A DNA stretch of 15,806 bases from Rhodocyclaceae bacterium. GTDB taxonomy: Bacteria > Pseudomonadota > Gammaproteobacteria > Burkholderiales > Rhodocyclaceae. The DNA lies in NCBI GenBank assembly GCA_025361105.1, contig JANYAW010000174.1, positions 1-15,806 on the forward strand, in the 5' to 3' direction. The notes beneath the pieces are model-generated. The model was not told the origin of the DNA. It was given only the letters and a program-made list of their open reading frames with translations, and searched no databases. Positions 6,964 through 13,623 of this stretch are shown here, piece by piece (position 1 is the first letter of the stretch; each line of letters opens with the position of its first letter). The position numbers and the translations under genes were made by a program.

Positions 6964-7641
6964 ATGATGAAAGTCGTTAAATTTGCGCTTGCTACGGCAA
7001 TCGCTCTAGGTTCAACCGCCATCTTGGCACAGCAAAGCGATGGTAACTGGATGATGCGTGTCCGTGCCGTACATATCGATACGGCCAATAAGTCTGATGC
7101 CATTGGTGCGGCGGCGATTCCTAGCGATGGACTGCACGTCAGCAACAAAACAATACCAGAAGTTGATTTCACTTATTTCTTCAACAAAAATCTGGCGGCC
7201 GAGTTGATTCTCACTTATCCGCAGCGCCATGATGTCAACATCACCGCCAGCGCCGCCGGGCCGTTCAAGGCCGGCACCTTCAAGCATCTGCCGCCCACGC
7301 TGACACTGCAATATCACTTCGCGCCTGACGCACAGCTTCGTCCTTACGTTGGCGCGGGCATCAATTACACACGGATATCAAATGTCGATCTGGGTCCCTT
7401 GGATGCTGTCACGCGAACGCTCGCTGGAGGGAATACCGGCAGCAATCAACTCGACAAAAACAGTTGGGGCGGTGCATTGCAGGCTGGCTTTGACATTAAA
7501 GTCGGCAGCAATGCTTACATCAATTTCGACATCAAAAAAGTCTATATTCAGACCGACTTGAGCAATACGGTGTTTGGCAAACTCAGCACCGTGAAAGTCG
7601 ATCCGGTCTTGATCGGTGTGGGTTACGGCTTCAAGTTCTGA
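6964..7641 (+). CDS. ompW: OmpW family outer membrane protein
   Basis: A 225-residue outer-membrane eight-stranded beta-barrel of the OmpW family, small channels for hydrophobic compounds often induced by anaerobiosis. The signal peptide is clear (basic MMKVVK start, hydrophobic core, AILA cut before QQ at residue 23). Family marks follow: GNWMMRVRAVHID at the mature N-terminus, ELILTYPQRHDV, LPPTLTLQYHF, RPYVGAGINYT, and a C-terminal barrel signature ending in GFKF with terminal Phe. AAGGA lies 3 bases before the ATG at 6964 and 6 bases before the adjacent ATG at 6967, so either may start; a TTG at 6952 precedes the ribosome site and is unlikely. It sits between ccoN and ccoS, divergent from ccoN, with an FNR-type box of its own. 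Confidence 0.93.
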   Translation: MMKVVKFALATAIALGSTAILAQQSDGNWMMRVRAVHIDTANKSDAIGAAAIPSDGLHVSNKTIPEVDFTYFFNKNLAAELILTYPQRHDVNITASAAGPFKAGTFKHLPPTLTLQYHFAPDAQLRPYVGAGINYTRISNVDLGPLDAVTRTLAGGNTGSNQLDKNSWGGALQAGFDIKVGSNAYINFDIKKVYIQTDLSNTVFGKLSTVKVDPVLIGVGYGFKF

Positions 7642-7667
7642 TTGCTAGTCGAAGACATCAACTAAAC

Positions 7668-7694
7668 CGTCATTCCCGATTCGTGGGAATGACG
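7668..7694. terminator. Bidirectional palindrome between ompW and ccoS
   Basis: CGTCATTCCC (7668-7677) and GGGAATGACG (7685-7694) form a perfect 10-bp stem with a 7-base loop, in the 59-bp gap between the convergent ends of ompW and ccoS. No strong T-run follows, but the position suits a shared terminator. The ATTCCC...GGGAAT core resembles the abundant small palindromes of betaproteobacterial genomes, such as neisserial dRS3, so it may be a repeat-family member reused as a terminator. Confidence 0.6.
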
Positions 7695-7700
7695 ACTCTC

Positions 7701-7883
7701 TCAACGTTCACCAGATTTCTTAGTCTCAGCTTCCACAGGCGGGCGATCATCGTCCATCACCACGCTATGCCCGGGTCCATCGAGATCTTCAAACTGGCCA
7801 CTCTTTAGCGACCACCAAAAGATCACCGCAATCACGAAAACCAAAACCAGTGACAGCGGTATCAGCAAATAGAGAATGTCCAT
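7701..7883 (-). CDS. ccoS: cbb3-type cytochrome oxidase assembly protein CcoS
   Basis: A 60-residue single-helix membrane protein of the CcoS/FixS family, required in other bacteria for cofactor insertion into cbb3 oxidase. The helix at about residues 4-24 (LYLLIPLSLVLVFVIAVIFWW) is followed by the conserved LKSGQFEDLDGPGHSVVMDDD (25-45) and a short charged tail. The ATG at 7883 shares its first base with the ccoI stop (TAATG), so translation is coupled. Longer in-frame starts lie inside ccoI and are discarded. Confidence 0.95.
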   Translation of the reverse strand: MDILYLLIPLSLVLVFVIAVIFWWSLKSGQFEDLDGPGHSVVMDDDRPPVEAETKKSGER

Positions 7884-10345
7884 TAGCGCTTGCCTCCTTG
7901 CAAACGCAGCGCGTTGAGCACGACGAGCAATGAACTCGATGACATGCCGATGCCCGCCATCCACGGCGTAACCCAGCCGACCACGGCGAGTGGAATCGCC
8001 AGAAAGTTGTAGGCGAAAGACCACGCCAAATTTTGCCGCACGATACGCATCGTGCGCTGTGCCAGCAGCACCGCATCGGTGATTGCCAGCAAGCGACTGC
8101 CGAGCAATACGATGTCGCAACTGGTGCGTGCCAAATCGGCTCCGCCACTCATCGCCATCGACACCTGCGCTTGCGCCAACACCGGCGCGTCATTGACACC
8201 GTCACCGATCATGCACACCACCTCGCCCTTGTCTTGCAAGACTTTGACCGCTGCCAACTTGTCCTGCGGCAACATATTGCCGCGTGCATCTTGAATGCCA
8301 AGTTGCTCACCAACTTGTGCGGCGACGGTAGGTGAATCACCGCTGAAAATCGACACGCTGAGTCCCATTTTTTTCAGCGACGCAACGGTTTGTGCAGCAT
8401 CAGCACGAACCGTATCACGCAACGCAAACGCCGCGACATATCCGCTGGCATTGCCAAGATATAACGGCGTGTCCGTATTGGCGGTGCCACTGAACGGCGT
8501 GTCACCAGCACCAACTGGCGAAATACTTTGCACCGGTAAGGCAAGCTTATGCAAGGCACCGACAAATTCCACTCGCCCCAAACGCCACCTCACACCGTCG
8601 ATTTCACCTGCCACACCTTCGCCGGATATTGCTTTTGCATCGGAGACAATCAAGCTCAAATCATCATCGGCTTGCAAGGCTCGTGCAATCGGATGCTTAG
8701 ACCCACGTTCCAGCGCTGCTGCGATTTTTCGCGCCTGCGGTTCGTCACCCCTCCATACAATCACTTCACTTAGCGCCATCCGTCCTTCAGTCAAAGTACC
8801 GGTTTTATCAAACACAAAATGCGTCGCCCGTGCCAGCGCTTCGATGGCGTGCCCGCGTGTCACCAACACGCCGCGCGCGGCCATCGCGCCGGTCGCCACG
8901 GTGAGCGCAGCGGGAGTCGCCAACGATAGCGCACACGGACAACTCACCACCAACACTGCGACAAAAATCCACAGCGCGCGCGCCGGTTCCAGCCACCACC
9001 AAAACATGCCGCTGGCAATCGCGAGCAGCAGCAAAGCCAGCACAAAACGTCCGGCGATTCGATCGGCCAACAACACCACCTTGGGCTTTTCCGTTGCCGC
9101 ACGTTCCATCAAACGCGTAATCGCCGCCAGTCGTGTGCCCTCGCCCACCGATTCAATTCGCATCACCAAGGGGCTGTCAATATTCACGCTGCCGCCGACC
9201 AGTAAATCGGCGCAAGCTTTTTTCACCGGAATACTCTCGCCGGTGAGCAAAGATTCATCCGCACTGCTGATGCCGTCAATCACCACACCATCGGCAGGCA
9301 CGGTGTCGCCAGGCGCAACGCGCACCAAATCGCCAACACACAAATCCGCCACCGCGACGCGCTCGAACCTGGTCCCATCCAAACGCTCGGCAAAGCTGGG
9401 CACCGCGCGGGCCATGACTTCCACGCTGCGCGCAGCTTTTTGTCGCGCCAGCATTTCCAAATAGCGGCCGGACAACAAAAAGAAGACGAACATCGTCACC
9501 GAATCAAAATACACCGCACCGCTACCGGAAAGCGTCGCCCAGACGCTGGCGACAAAGGCCGCCCCAACACCCAGCGCCACCGGCACATCCATCCCCATTC
9601 GTCGCCGCGCCAGATCGCGTCGTGCGCTGATAAAAAATGGCGCGGCGGAATACAAAATCACCGGCAAGGTCAAAATCAAACTCGCCCAGCGCATCAATTG
9701 TTCGACACCGACACTCATGTCGCCACCCGCGCCCACATCGGCCAGATACACCGGTACGGCGTACATCATCACCTGCATCATGCCAAATCCGGCAACGAAC
9801 AAACCCCACAGCGCACGCTTGCGCTCGACCTGCGCCAAGGCTTCAGCGCGCGCTATGTCATAGGGATGCGCGCGATAGCCAATCGCCGCTACCGCCGCGA
9901 GAATGTTCGAGAGTTTGGTCAATCGTGCATCCCACTGCACGCGCGCGCGCCGCGTTGAATAATTGACGCTGACCGCCGTCACGCCGGACTGTTGGCGCAG
10001 CTGCGCTTCATTGAGCCACACGCACGCTGCACAAGTGATGCCTTCGAGCAGCAAATTGGCTACACATTGGTTTTCATCATCTTGCACGTGATGAACAAAA
10101 TTCTTTTGCAGGCTCGGATGATCGAACAAACCGAGTTCTTGCAATACCGCAGGCACCGCCTCACGCGGGCTCTCAGGCAGTGCATCGCGATGCGCGTAAT
10201 ACTGTGTCAGACCATTGTCAACAATCGCTTGCGCGACAGCCTGACAACCAGCACAGCACATGGCCTGCGACGCGGCGTTGATGCGCACGGAAAAATCTGC
10301 GGCAAGCGGAACCGGCAAACCGCAGTGGTAACAATTCACGGACAT
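7883..10345 (-). CDS. ccoI: Copper-translocating P-type ATPase CcoI (cbb3 oxidase maturation)
   Basis: An 820-residue P1B-type ATPase that supplies copper for the CuB site of CcoN. N-terminal cysteine sites CYHC (5-8) and CCAGC (30-34) precede a heavy-metal-associated domain with CAAC (105-108), the usual CcoI/FixI architecture. Core motifs are complete: TGES (368-371), CPC in the transport helix (469-471), DKTGT with phospho-acceptor Asp513, HP (551-552), GDGVNDAP (714-721). Odd feature: residues about 606-628 form a Gly/Ser/Thr-rich insertion (SPVGAGDTPF then TANTDTPLY) in the nucleotide domain, encoded by dispersed-repeat copy 2 plus a half copy 30 bases on. The ATG at 10345 has no recognisable ribosome site: its leader is repeat copy 3, and an in-frame TGA inside that copy rules out a longer start. 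Confidence 0.96.
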   Translation of the reverse strand: MSVNCYHCGLPVPLAADFSVRINAASQAMCCAGCQAVAQAIVDNGLTQYYAHRDALPESPREAVPAVLQELGLFDHPSLQKNFVHHVQDDENQCVANLLLEGITCAACVWLNEAQLRQQSGVTAVSVNYSTRRARVQWDARLTKLSNILAAVAAIGYRAHPYDIARAEALAQVERKRALWGLFVAGFGMMQVMMYAVPVYLADVGAGGDMSVGVEQLMRWASLILTLPVILYSAAPFFISARRDLARRRMGMDVPVALGVGAAFVASVWATLSGSGAVYFDSVTMFVFFLLSGRYLEMLARQKAARSVEVMARAVPSFAERLDGTRFERVAVADLCVGDLVRVAPGDTVPADGVVIDGISSADESLLTGESIPVKKACADLLVGGSVNIDSPLVMRIESVGEGTRLAAITRLMERAATEKPKVVLLADRIAGRFVLALLLLAIASGMFWWWLEPARALWIFVAVLVVSCPCALSLATPAALTVATGAMAARGVLVTRGHAIEALARATHFVFDKTGTLTEGRMALSEVIVWRGDEPQARKIAAALERGSKHPIARALQADDDLSLIVSDAKAISGEGVAGEIDGVRWRLGRVEFVGALHKLALPVQSISPVGAGDTPFSGTANTDTPLYLGNASGYVAAFALRDTVRADAAQTVASLKKMGLSVSIFSGDSPTVAAQVGEQLGIQDARGNMLPQDKLAAVKVLQDKGEVVCMIGDGVNDAPVLAQAQVSMAMSGGADLARTSCDIVLLGSRLLAITDAVLLAQRTMRIVRQNLAWSFAYNFLAIPLAVVGWVTPWMAGIGMSSSSLLVVLNALRLQGGKR
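8463..8473 (-). repeat. Half copy of the dispersed repeat in ccoI
   Basis: GACACGCCGTT on the minus strand repeats the right end of copy 2 exactly 30 bases (10 codons) downstream. In protein it gives DTPF followed ten residues later by DTPL. This looks like a decayed tandem duplication that kept the reading frame. Confidence 0.55.
8493..8517 (-). repeat. Dispersed 25-bp repeat, copy 2 (inside ccoI)
   Basis: Left arm CAGTTGGTGCT, centre GGTG, right arm ACACGCCGT, then T, on the minus strand. All 25 bases are identical to copy 3. It is read in frame by ccoI as VGAGDTP (611-617), in the opposite orientation relative to the gene from copy 1 in ccoP. Confidence 0.92.
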
Positions 10346-10351
10346 AGTGTT

Positions 10352-10376
10352 AACGGCGTGTCACCAGCACCAACTG
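10352..10376 (-). repeat. Dispersed 25-bp repeat, copy 3 (ccoI leader)
   Basis: Identical to copy 2 over all 25 bases. It ends 6 bases before the ccoI ATG and fills about half of the 52-bp gap between the dehydrogenase gene and ccoI, displacing any ribosome binding site. Confidence 0.92.
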
Positions 10377-10381
10377 GTGAC
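10360..10381 (-). promoter_or_regulatory. Hairpin in the ccoI leader
   Basis: GTCACCAG (10360-10367) and CTGGTGAC (10374-10381) form a perfect 8-bp stem around a 6-base loop. One arm is repeat sequence; the other is partly flanking DNA. It lies between the dehydrogenase stop and the ccoI start, where it could affect readthrough or translation of ccoI. Confidence 0.5.
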
Positions 10382-10397
10382 TTGGCGCATCACTAAC

Positions 10398-11165
10398 TTA
10401 CTTCGGTGCCATCCGAATCGCGCCGTCGAGCCGTATCACTTCGCCGTTCAACATTTCATTCTCGATGATGTGTAGTGCCAGGGCCGCGAACTCCGAGGGT
10501 CGCCCAAGGCGCGGCGGAAATGGCACCATTTTGCCAAGCGAATCTTGCGCTTCTTGCGGCAATCCCAACAGCATCGGCGTCTCAAAAATTCCCGGCGCAA
10601 TCGTCATCACACGGATGCCATAGCGTGCCAATTCACGCGCAATCGGCAGCGTCATCGCCACCACCGCACCCTTGGATGCCGAATAACCCGCCTGACCAAT
10701 TTGCCCGTCAAACGCCGCCACCGATGCGGTATTGATAATCACCCCGCGCTCGCCAGTGGTACCGGCATCCTGAGTGCTCATCGCTTCGGCGGCAAGGCGC
10801 AGCATGTTGAAGGTGCCAATCAAGTTGATGTTGATGGTGCGCATGAATGACACCAGCGTATGCACGCCGTTTTTGCCGAGGACTTTCTCGGCCGGGCCAA
10901 CCCCCGCGCAATTCACCAGGCCATGCAGGCCACCAAAGTGACTCAGCGCGGATACGATGCATGCTTGAGCACTAGCCTCGTCTGACACATTGGTGTGCGC
11001 AAACCGCGCATTGCCACCCAGCTCAGCCGCCAGTGCTTCGCCAACTGGCTGGTTCATATCGGCGATCACCACCTTGCCACCCATTTGCACCAGGCGCCGC
11101 GCTGTCGCCGCACCCAGACCCGACGCGCCGCCGGTGATAATGAAAACCTTGTTTGCGATTTGCAT
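10398..11165 (-). CDS. Short-chain dehydrogenase (3-hydroxyacyl-CoA dehydrogenase type 2-like)
   Basis: A 255-residue classical SDR, most like the HSD17B10/3-hydroxyacyl-CoA dehydrogenase type 2 group that oxidises 3-hydroxyacyl-CoA (including 3-hydroxy-2-methylbutyryl-CoA) with NAD. Visible: the nucleotide-binding TGGASGLG (11-18), acidic Asp36 at the end of beta-2 (VVIADMN) favouring NAD over NADP, NCAGVG (85-90), catalytic Ser148, Tyr161 and Lys165 (YSASKG), and APGIFETPM (190-198). The group-specific FNMLRLAAEAM and GERGVIINTASVAAFDGQIGQ regions support the assignment; the exact substrate is uncertain. AAGGAG lies upstream of the ATG. It lies upstream of ccoI on the same strand with a 52-bp gap; no functional link to copper is evident, so cotranscription would be incidental. 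Confidence 0.9.
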   Translation of the reverse strand: MQIANKVFIITGGASGLGAATARRLVQMGGKVVIADMNQPVGEALAAELGGNARFAHTNVSDEASAQACIVSALSHFGGLHGLVNCAGVGPAEKVLGKNGVHTLVSFMRTININLIGTFNMLRLAAEAMSTQDAGTTGERGVIINTASVAAFDGQIGQAGYSASKGAVVAMTLPIARELARYGIRVMTIAPGIFETPMLLGLPQEAQDSLGKMVPFPPRLGRPSEFAALALHIIENEMLNGEVIRLDGAIRMAPK

Positions 11166-11309
11166 TTTCCTGCTCCTTGATGAATTTTCTGCTAATGAAA
11201 TTAATTCCGAGCTGATTCAATTCTAGTCGTCGCCTGCCGAATTTTGAATCAACACCCGTCGTTCGCCCTGCGTTAAGCTGGAGTCCACATTAGACAGAAA
11301 GGTTCAATC

Positions 11310-11708
11310 ATGAACATCGAAGTCATTCGCGATCTCACCCAGCCCATGCGACATATAGTCCATGTCCGCAATCATCTGCTTGCTGCCGATGGCTCGGTCG
11401 AAGAAGGCGGCAATGACAGCGGGCCGTCGCCGCACGACCTCTACGATACGGCGCTGGGCAGTTGCAAAGCGCTAACGCTGGTCTGGTATGCGCGGCGCAA
11501 AAATATTGCGCTCACCGATGTGCGGGTCAGTGTCGGTCGTGATGCCAGCGACGAACGCCGCGGCGCATATCGACTGACCGCGACCGTGTATTTGGAGGGC
11601 GACCTAACCGAAGTACAACGCGCCGAACTACTGGCCGTGGCCGACAAATGCCCGGTGCACAAGCTGATGACCACCGTGAATACTGAAATCACCACGGTGC
11701 TGGGATGA
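11310..11708 (+). CDS. OsmC/Ohr family protein
   Basis: A 132-residue protein of the OsmC superfamily, many members of which are thiol-dependent peroxidases for organic hydroperoxides. The two conserved cysteines are present: Cys52 in ALGSCKALT and Cys114 in ADKCPVHKLM. The family block GGNDSGPSPHDL lies before the first. Sequence style is closer to the YhfA-like branch than to Ohr, so peroxidase activity is likely but not certain. AAAGG lies 8 bases before the ATG. It is transcribed divergently from the dehydrogenase across a 144-bp gap and overlaps the pirin gene by ATGA, indicating a coupled pair. Confidence 0.88.
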   Translation: MNIEVIRDLTQPMRHIVHVRNHLLAADGSVEEGGNDSGPSPHDLYDTALGSCKALTLVWYARRKNIALTDVRVSVGRDASDERRGAYRLTATVYLEGDLTEVQRAELLAVADKCPVHKLMTTVNTEITTVLG

Positions 11709-12592
11709 GTATCAGCGCCCTGCTCCAACCGCAGGTAAAGGAACTCTCGCCGGGCTTCAAGGTGCGTCGGCTATTGCCGAATTTCAAAACTCAGAGCATT
11801 GGCCCCTTCTTGTTTTTTGACCACTTCGGTCCGGTCGATGTCGCACCCGAGGACAACCATGATGTGCGACCGCATCCGCATATCGGACTTGCCACCGTCA
11901 CCTATTTGTATGAAGGCGCTATGCTGCATCGCGACAGTTTGGGCATAGCTCAACGCATAGAACCCGGTGCGATCAATCTGATGACGGCCGGTAGCGGCAT
12001 CGTGCATTCGGAGCGCACGCCGGACGATTTGCGCGGCATCGCTCATCGCACCCACGGCCTGCAACTCTGGCTGGCGCTGCCGCAAGCGCTGGAAGAATGC
12101 GCGCCGTCGTTTTCACACACGCCCGCTGCCGACATTCCTACTCACCGCCACGAGCAATGCGAAATCCGTGTATTGATTGGGAATGCCTTCGGCGTGCACT
12201 CGCCGGTTCCCACTTATTCCGCAACACTTTATCTGGACATTGCGATGCCGCCAGGCGCGCAATTCGAGCTGCCAGCGCTGGCGGCCGAGATGGGAATCTA
12301 TTTGCTTGACGGCCGCGTGCAACTCGATAGCGCTGTGCTCGCGCCCGGCGTCATGGGGCTGCTTGATGCTGCCCGCCCCGGCATGCTGCAGAGCGAAACC
12401 GCGTCGCGTTTGGTCATCATCGGCGGCGCGCCGCTCGATGGTCCACGCTTCATGAGCTGGAATTTTGTTTCCAGCCGCCGCGAACGCATACTGCAAGCCA
12501 GCGAAGACTGGGCCGCACAGCGCATGGCGAAAATTCCCGGCGAAACAGAATGGATAGTTCAACCCGAGCGAACGACGTCGGCCGGACACTAA
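11705..12592 (+). CDS. Pirin family protein
   Basis: A 295-residue bicupin of the pirin family. The metal ligands of the N-terminal cupin are all visible: His57 and His59 (RPHPHIGLATVTY), His101 and Glu103 (GSGIVHSE), matching the Fe site of characterised pirins. Further family blocks are HRDSLG (75-80), IEPGAINLMTAG (85-96), and HGLQLWLALP (117-126). The C-terminal cupin lacks an obvious metal site, as is normal. Some bacterial pirins have quercetin dioxygenase activity or act as redox-sensitive regulators; which applies here cannot be read from sequence. The start codon overlaps the OsmC-like stop codon (ATGA). Confidence 0.92.
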   Translation: MSISALLQPQVKELSPGFKVRRLLPNFKTQSIGPFLFFDHFGPVDVAPEDNHDVRPHPHIGLATVTYLYEGAMLHRDSLGIAQRIEPGAINLMTAGSGIVHSERTPDDLRGIAHRTHGLQLWLALPQALEECAPSFSHTPAADIPTHRHEQCEIRVLIGNAFGVHSPVPTYSATLYLDIAMPPGAQFELPALAAEMGIYLLDGRVQLDSAVLAPGVMGLLDAARPGMLQSETASRLVIIGGAPLDGPRFMSWNFVSSRRERILQASEDWAAQRMAKIPGETEWIVQPERTTSAGH

Positions 12593-12627
12593 TCAGTTAG
12601 CGTGACGACAATTGAAACGAGCAAAAC

Positions 12628-13557
12628 ATGAACGAAATCATTCTGCATCACTACCCCTCGTCACCATTCTCAGAAAAAATTCGTCTGGTGTTCGGCTACA
12701 AAAAGCTGGCCTGGAAATCGGTCATCATTCCGTCCATCATGCCCAAGCCGGACGTGGTGGCACTCACCGGCGGCTATCGCAAAACGCCCTTCATGCAGAT
12801 CGGCGCCGACATCTATTGCGACAGCGTGTTGATTTGCGATCAACTGGAAAAATTGCAGCCGCGTCCGACCCTGTATCCGGCGCAGGTGGAAAGCAATGCC
12901 CGCATCATGGCGCAGTGGGCGGACACCACGCTATTCTGGGCAGCGATGGCCTACAACCTCGGCCCCAAAGGTGCCGCACAAGCCTTCGCCAATGCGCCGC
13001 CAGAAGCGCGGCTAGCCTTTGGCGAGGATCGCGCCAAAATGAGCGGAAACATGACCCGCCTGCGCCCCGCCGATGCAGCGGGAGCCTACAAAACCTACTT
13101 GCAGCGTTTGGACGCGATGCTTGAAAAATCACCCTTCCTGCTCGACGCCGCGCCGACGATTGCCGACTTCGCGGTCTATCACTCACTGTGGTTCACTCGC
13201 GTTTGCGTCCCGGTGATGGCCGATATTTTTGCCACTAGGCCGCGCGTATTGAAATGGATGGACAGCATGGCCGCGTTTGGCCATAGCGACACCTCAGAGT
13301 TGAGCGCCGCGGACGCGATTGCACTGGCTGCACAATCAACGCCAGCAGCTTTAGCGACCGACCAATTTCAAGATGAACACGGCATCCCTTTGGGCAGTCT
13401 GGTCAGCATCGCCGCCGAAAGTTTTGGTGCCGAGACAACGCAAGGCGAACTACTATCTGCGACTGCCACGCAATACACTTTGCGTCACCACGACGAGCGC
13501 GCCGGAACCGTGCATGTGCATTTCCCACGGATTGCTTATGTCTTGAAGGCTGTATGA
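12628..13557 (+). CDS. Glutathione S-transferase family protein with C-terminal extension
   Basis: A 309-residue protein whose first about 75 residues form a thioredoxin-like GST N-domain: HHYPSSPFSEKIR (7-19) with candidate active-site serines 11/12, cis-proline 54 in RKTPF, and Asp65-Ser66 (CDSVLI) for the glutathione gamma-glutamyl group. A helical GST C-domain follows to about residue 215 (including PFLLDAAPTIADFAVYHSLW). The rest (about 240-309: IPLGSLVSIAAESFG and a stretch ending YVLKAV) appears beta-rich and makes it about 80-100 residues longer than most GSTs. I do not recognise that extra domain. It starts 35 bases after the pirin gene with only a weak purine-rich site (GAAACGAGC). 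Substrate unknown. Confidence 0.85.
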   Translation: MNEIILHHYPSSPFSEKIRLVFGYKKLAWKSVIIPSIMPKPDVVALTGGYRKTPFMQIGADIYCDSVLICDQLEKLQPRPTLYPAQVESNARIMAQWADTTLFWAAMAYNLGPKGAAQAFANAPPEARLAFGEDRAKMSGNMTRLRPADAAGAYKTYLQRLDAMLEKSPFLLDAAPTIADFAVYHSLWFTRVCVPVMADIFATRPRVLKWMDSMAAFGHSDTSELSAADAIALAAQSTPAALATDQFQDEHGIPLGSLVSIAAESFGAETTQGELLSATATQYTLRHHDERAGTVHVHFPRIAYVLKAV

Positions 13558-13563
13558 CCTCAT

Positions 13564-13588
13564 CAGTTGGTGCTAGCAACACGCCGTC
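13564..13588 (+). repeat. Dispersed 25-bp repeat, copy 4 (after the GST gene)
   Basis: Left arm CAGTTGGTGCT, centre AGCA, right arm ACACGCCGT, then C. Both arms are intact and only the centre and last base differ from copies 2 and 3. It begins 6 bases after the GST stop codon and is preceded by CAT, as is copy 5. The centre creates TGCTAGCA, a palindrome. Confidence 0.9.
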
Positions 13589-13623
13589 CCATGTTTCTTC
13601 TCACTAACAAAGAGGAACCTCAA

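Noticed and set aside
7884..8120. 79-codon N-terminal extension of ccoS
   Set aside because: It overlaps the 3' end of ccoI and reads as non-protein-like sequence; the TAATG junction at 7883 gives the family-length 60-residue CcoS.
8295..9464. 389-codon open frame on the plus strand
   Set aside because: It lies antisense to ccoI, whose motifs are complete. The protein is Ser/Thr/Ala-rich without domain signal, typical of a shadow frame in GC-rich coding DNA.
11166..11309. Strong promoter in the divergent gap between the dehydrogenase and OsmC-like genes
   Set aside because: Only weak -35/-10 candidates (for example TTGAAT on either strand) were seen, none with both good hexamers and spacing; no FNR box is present.
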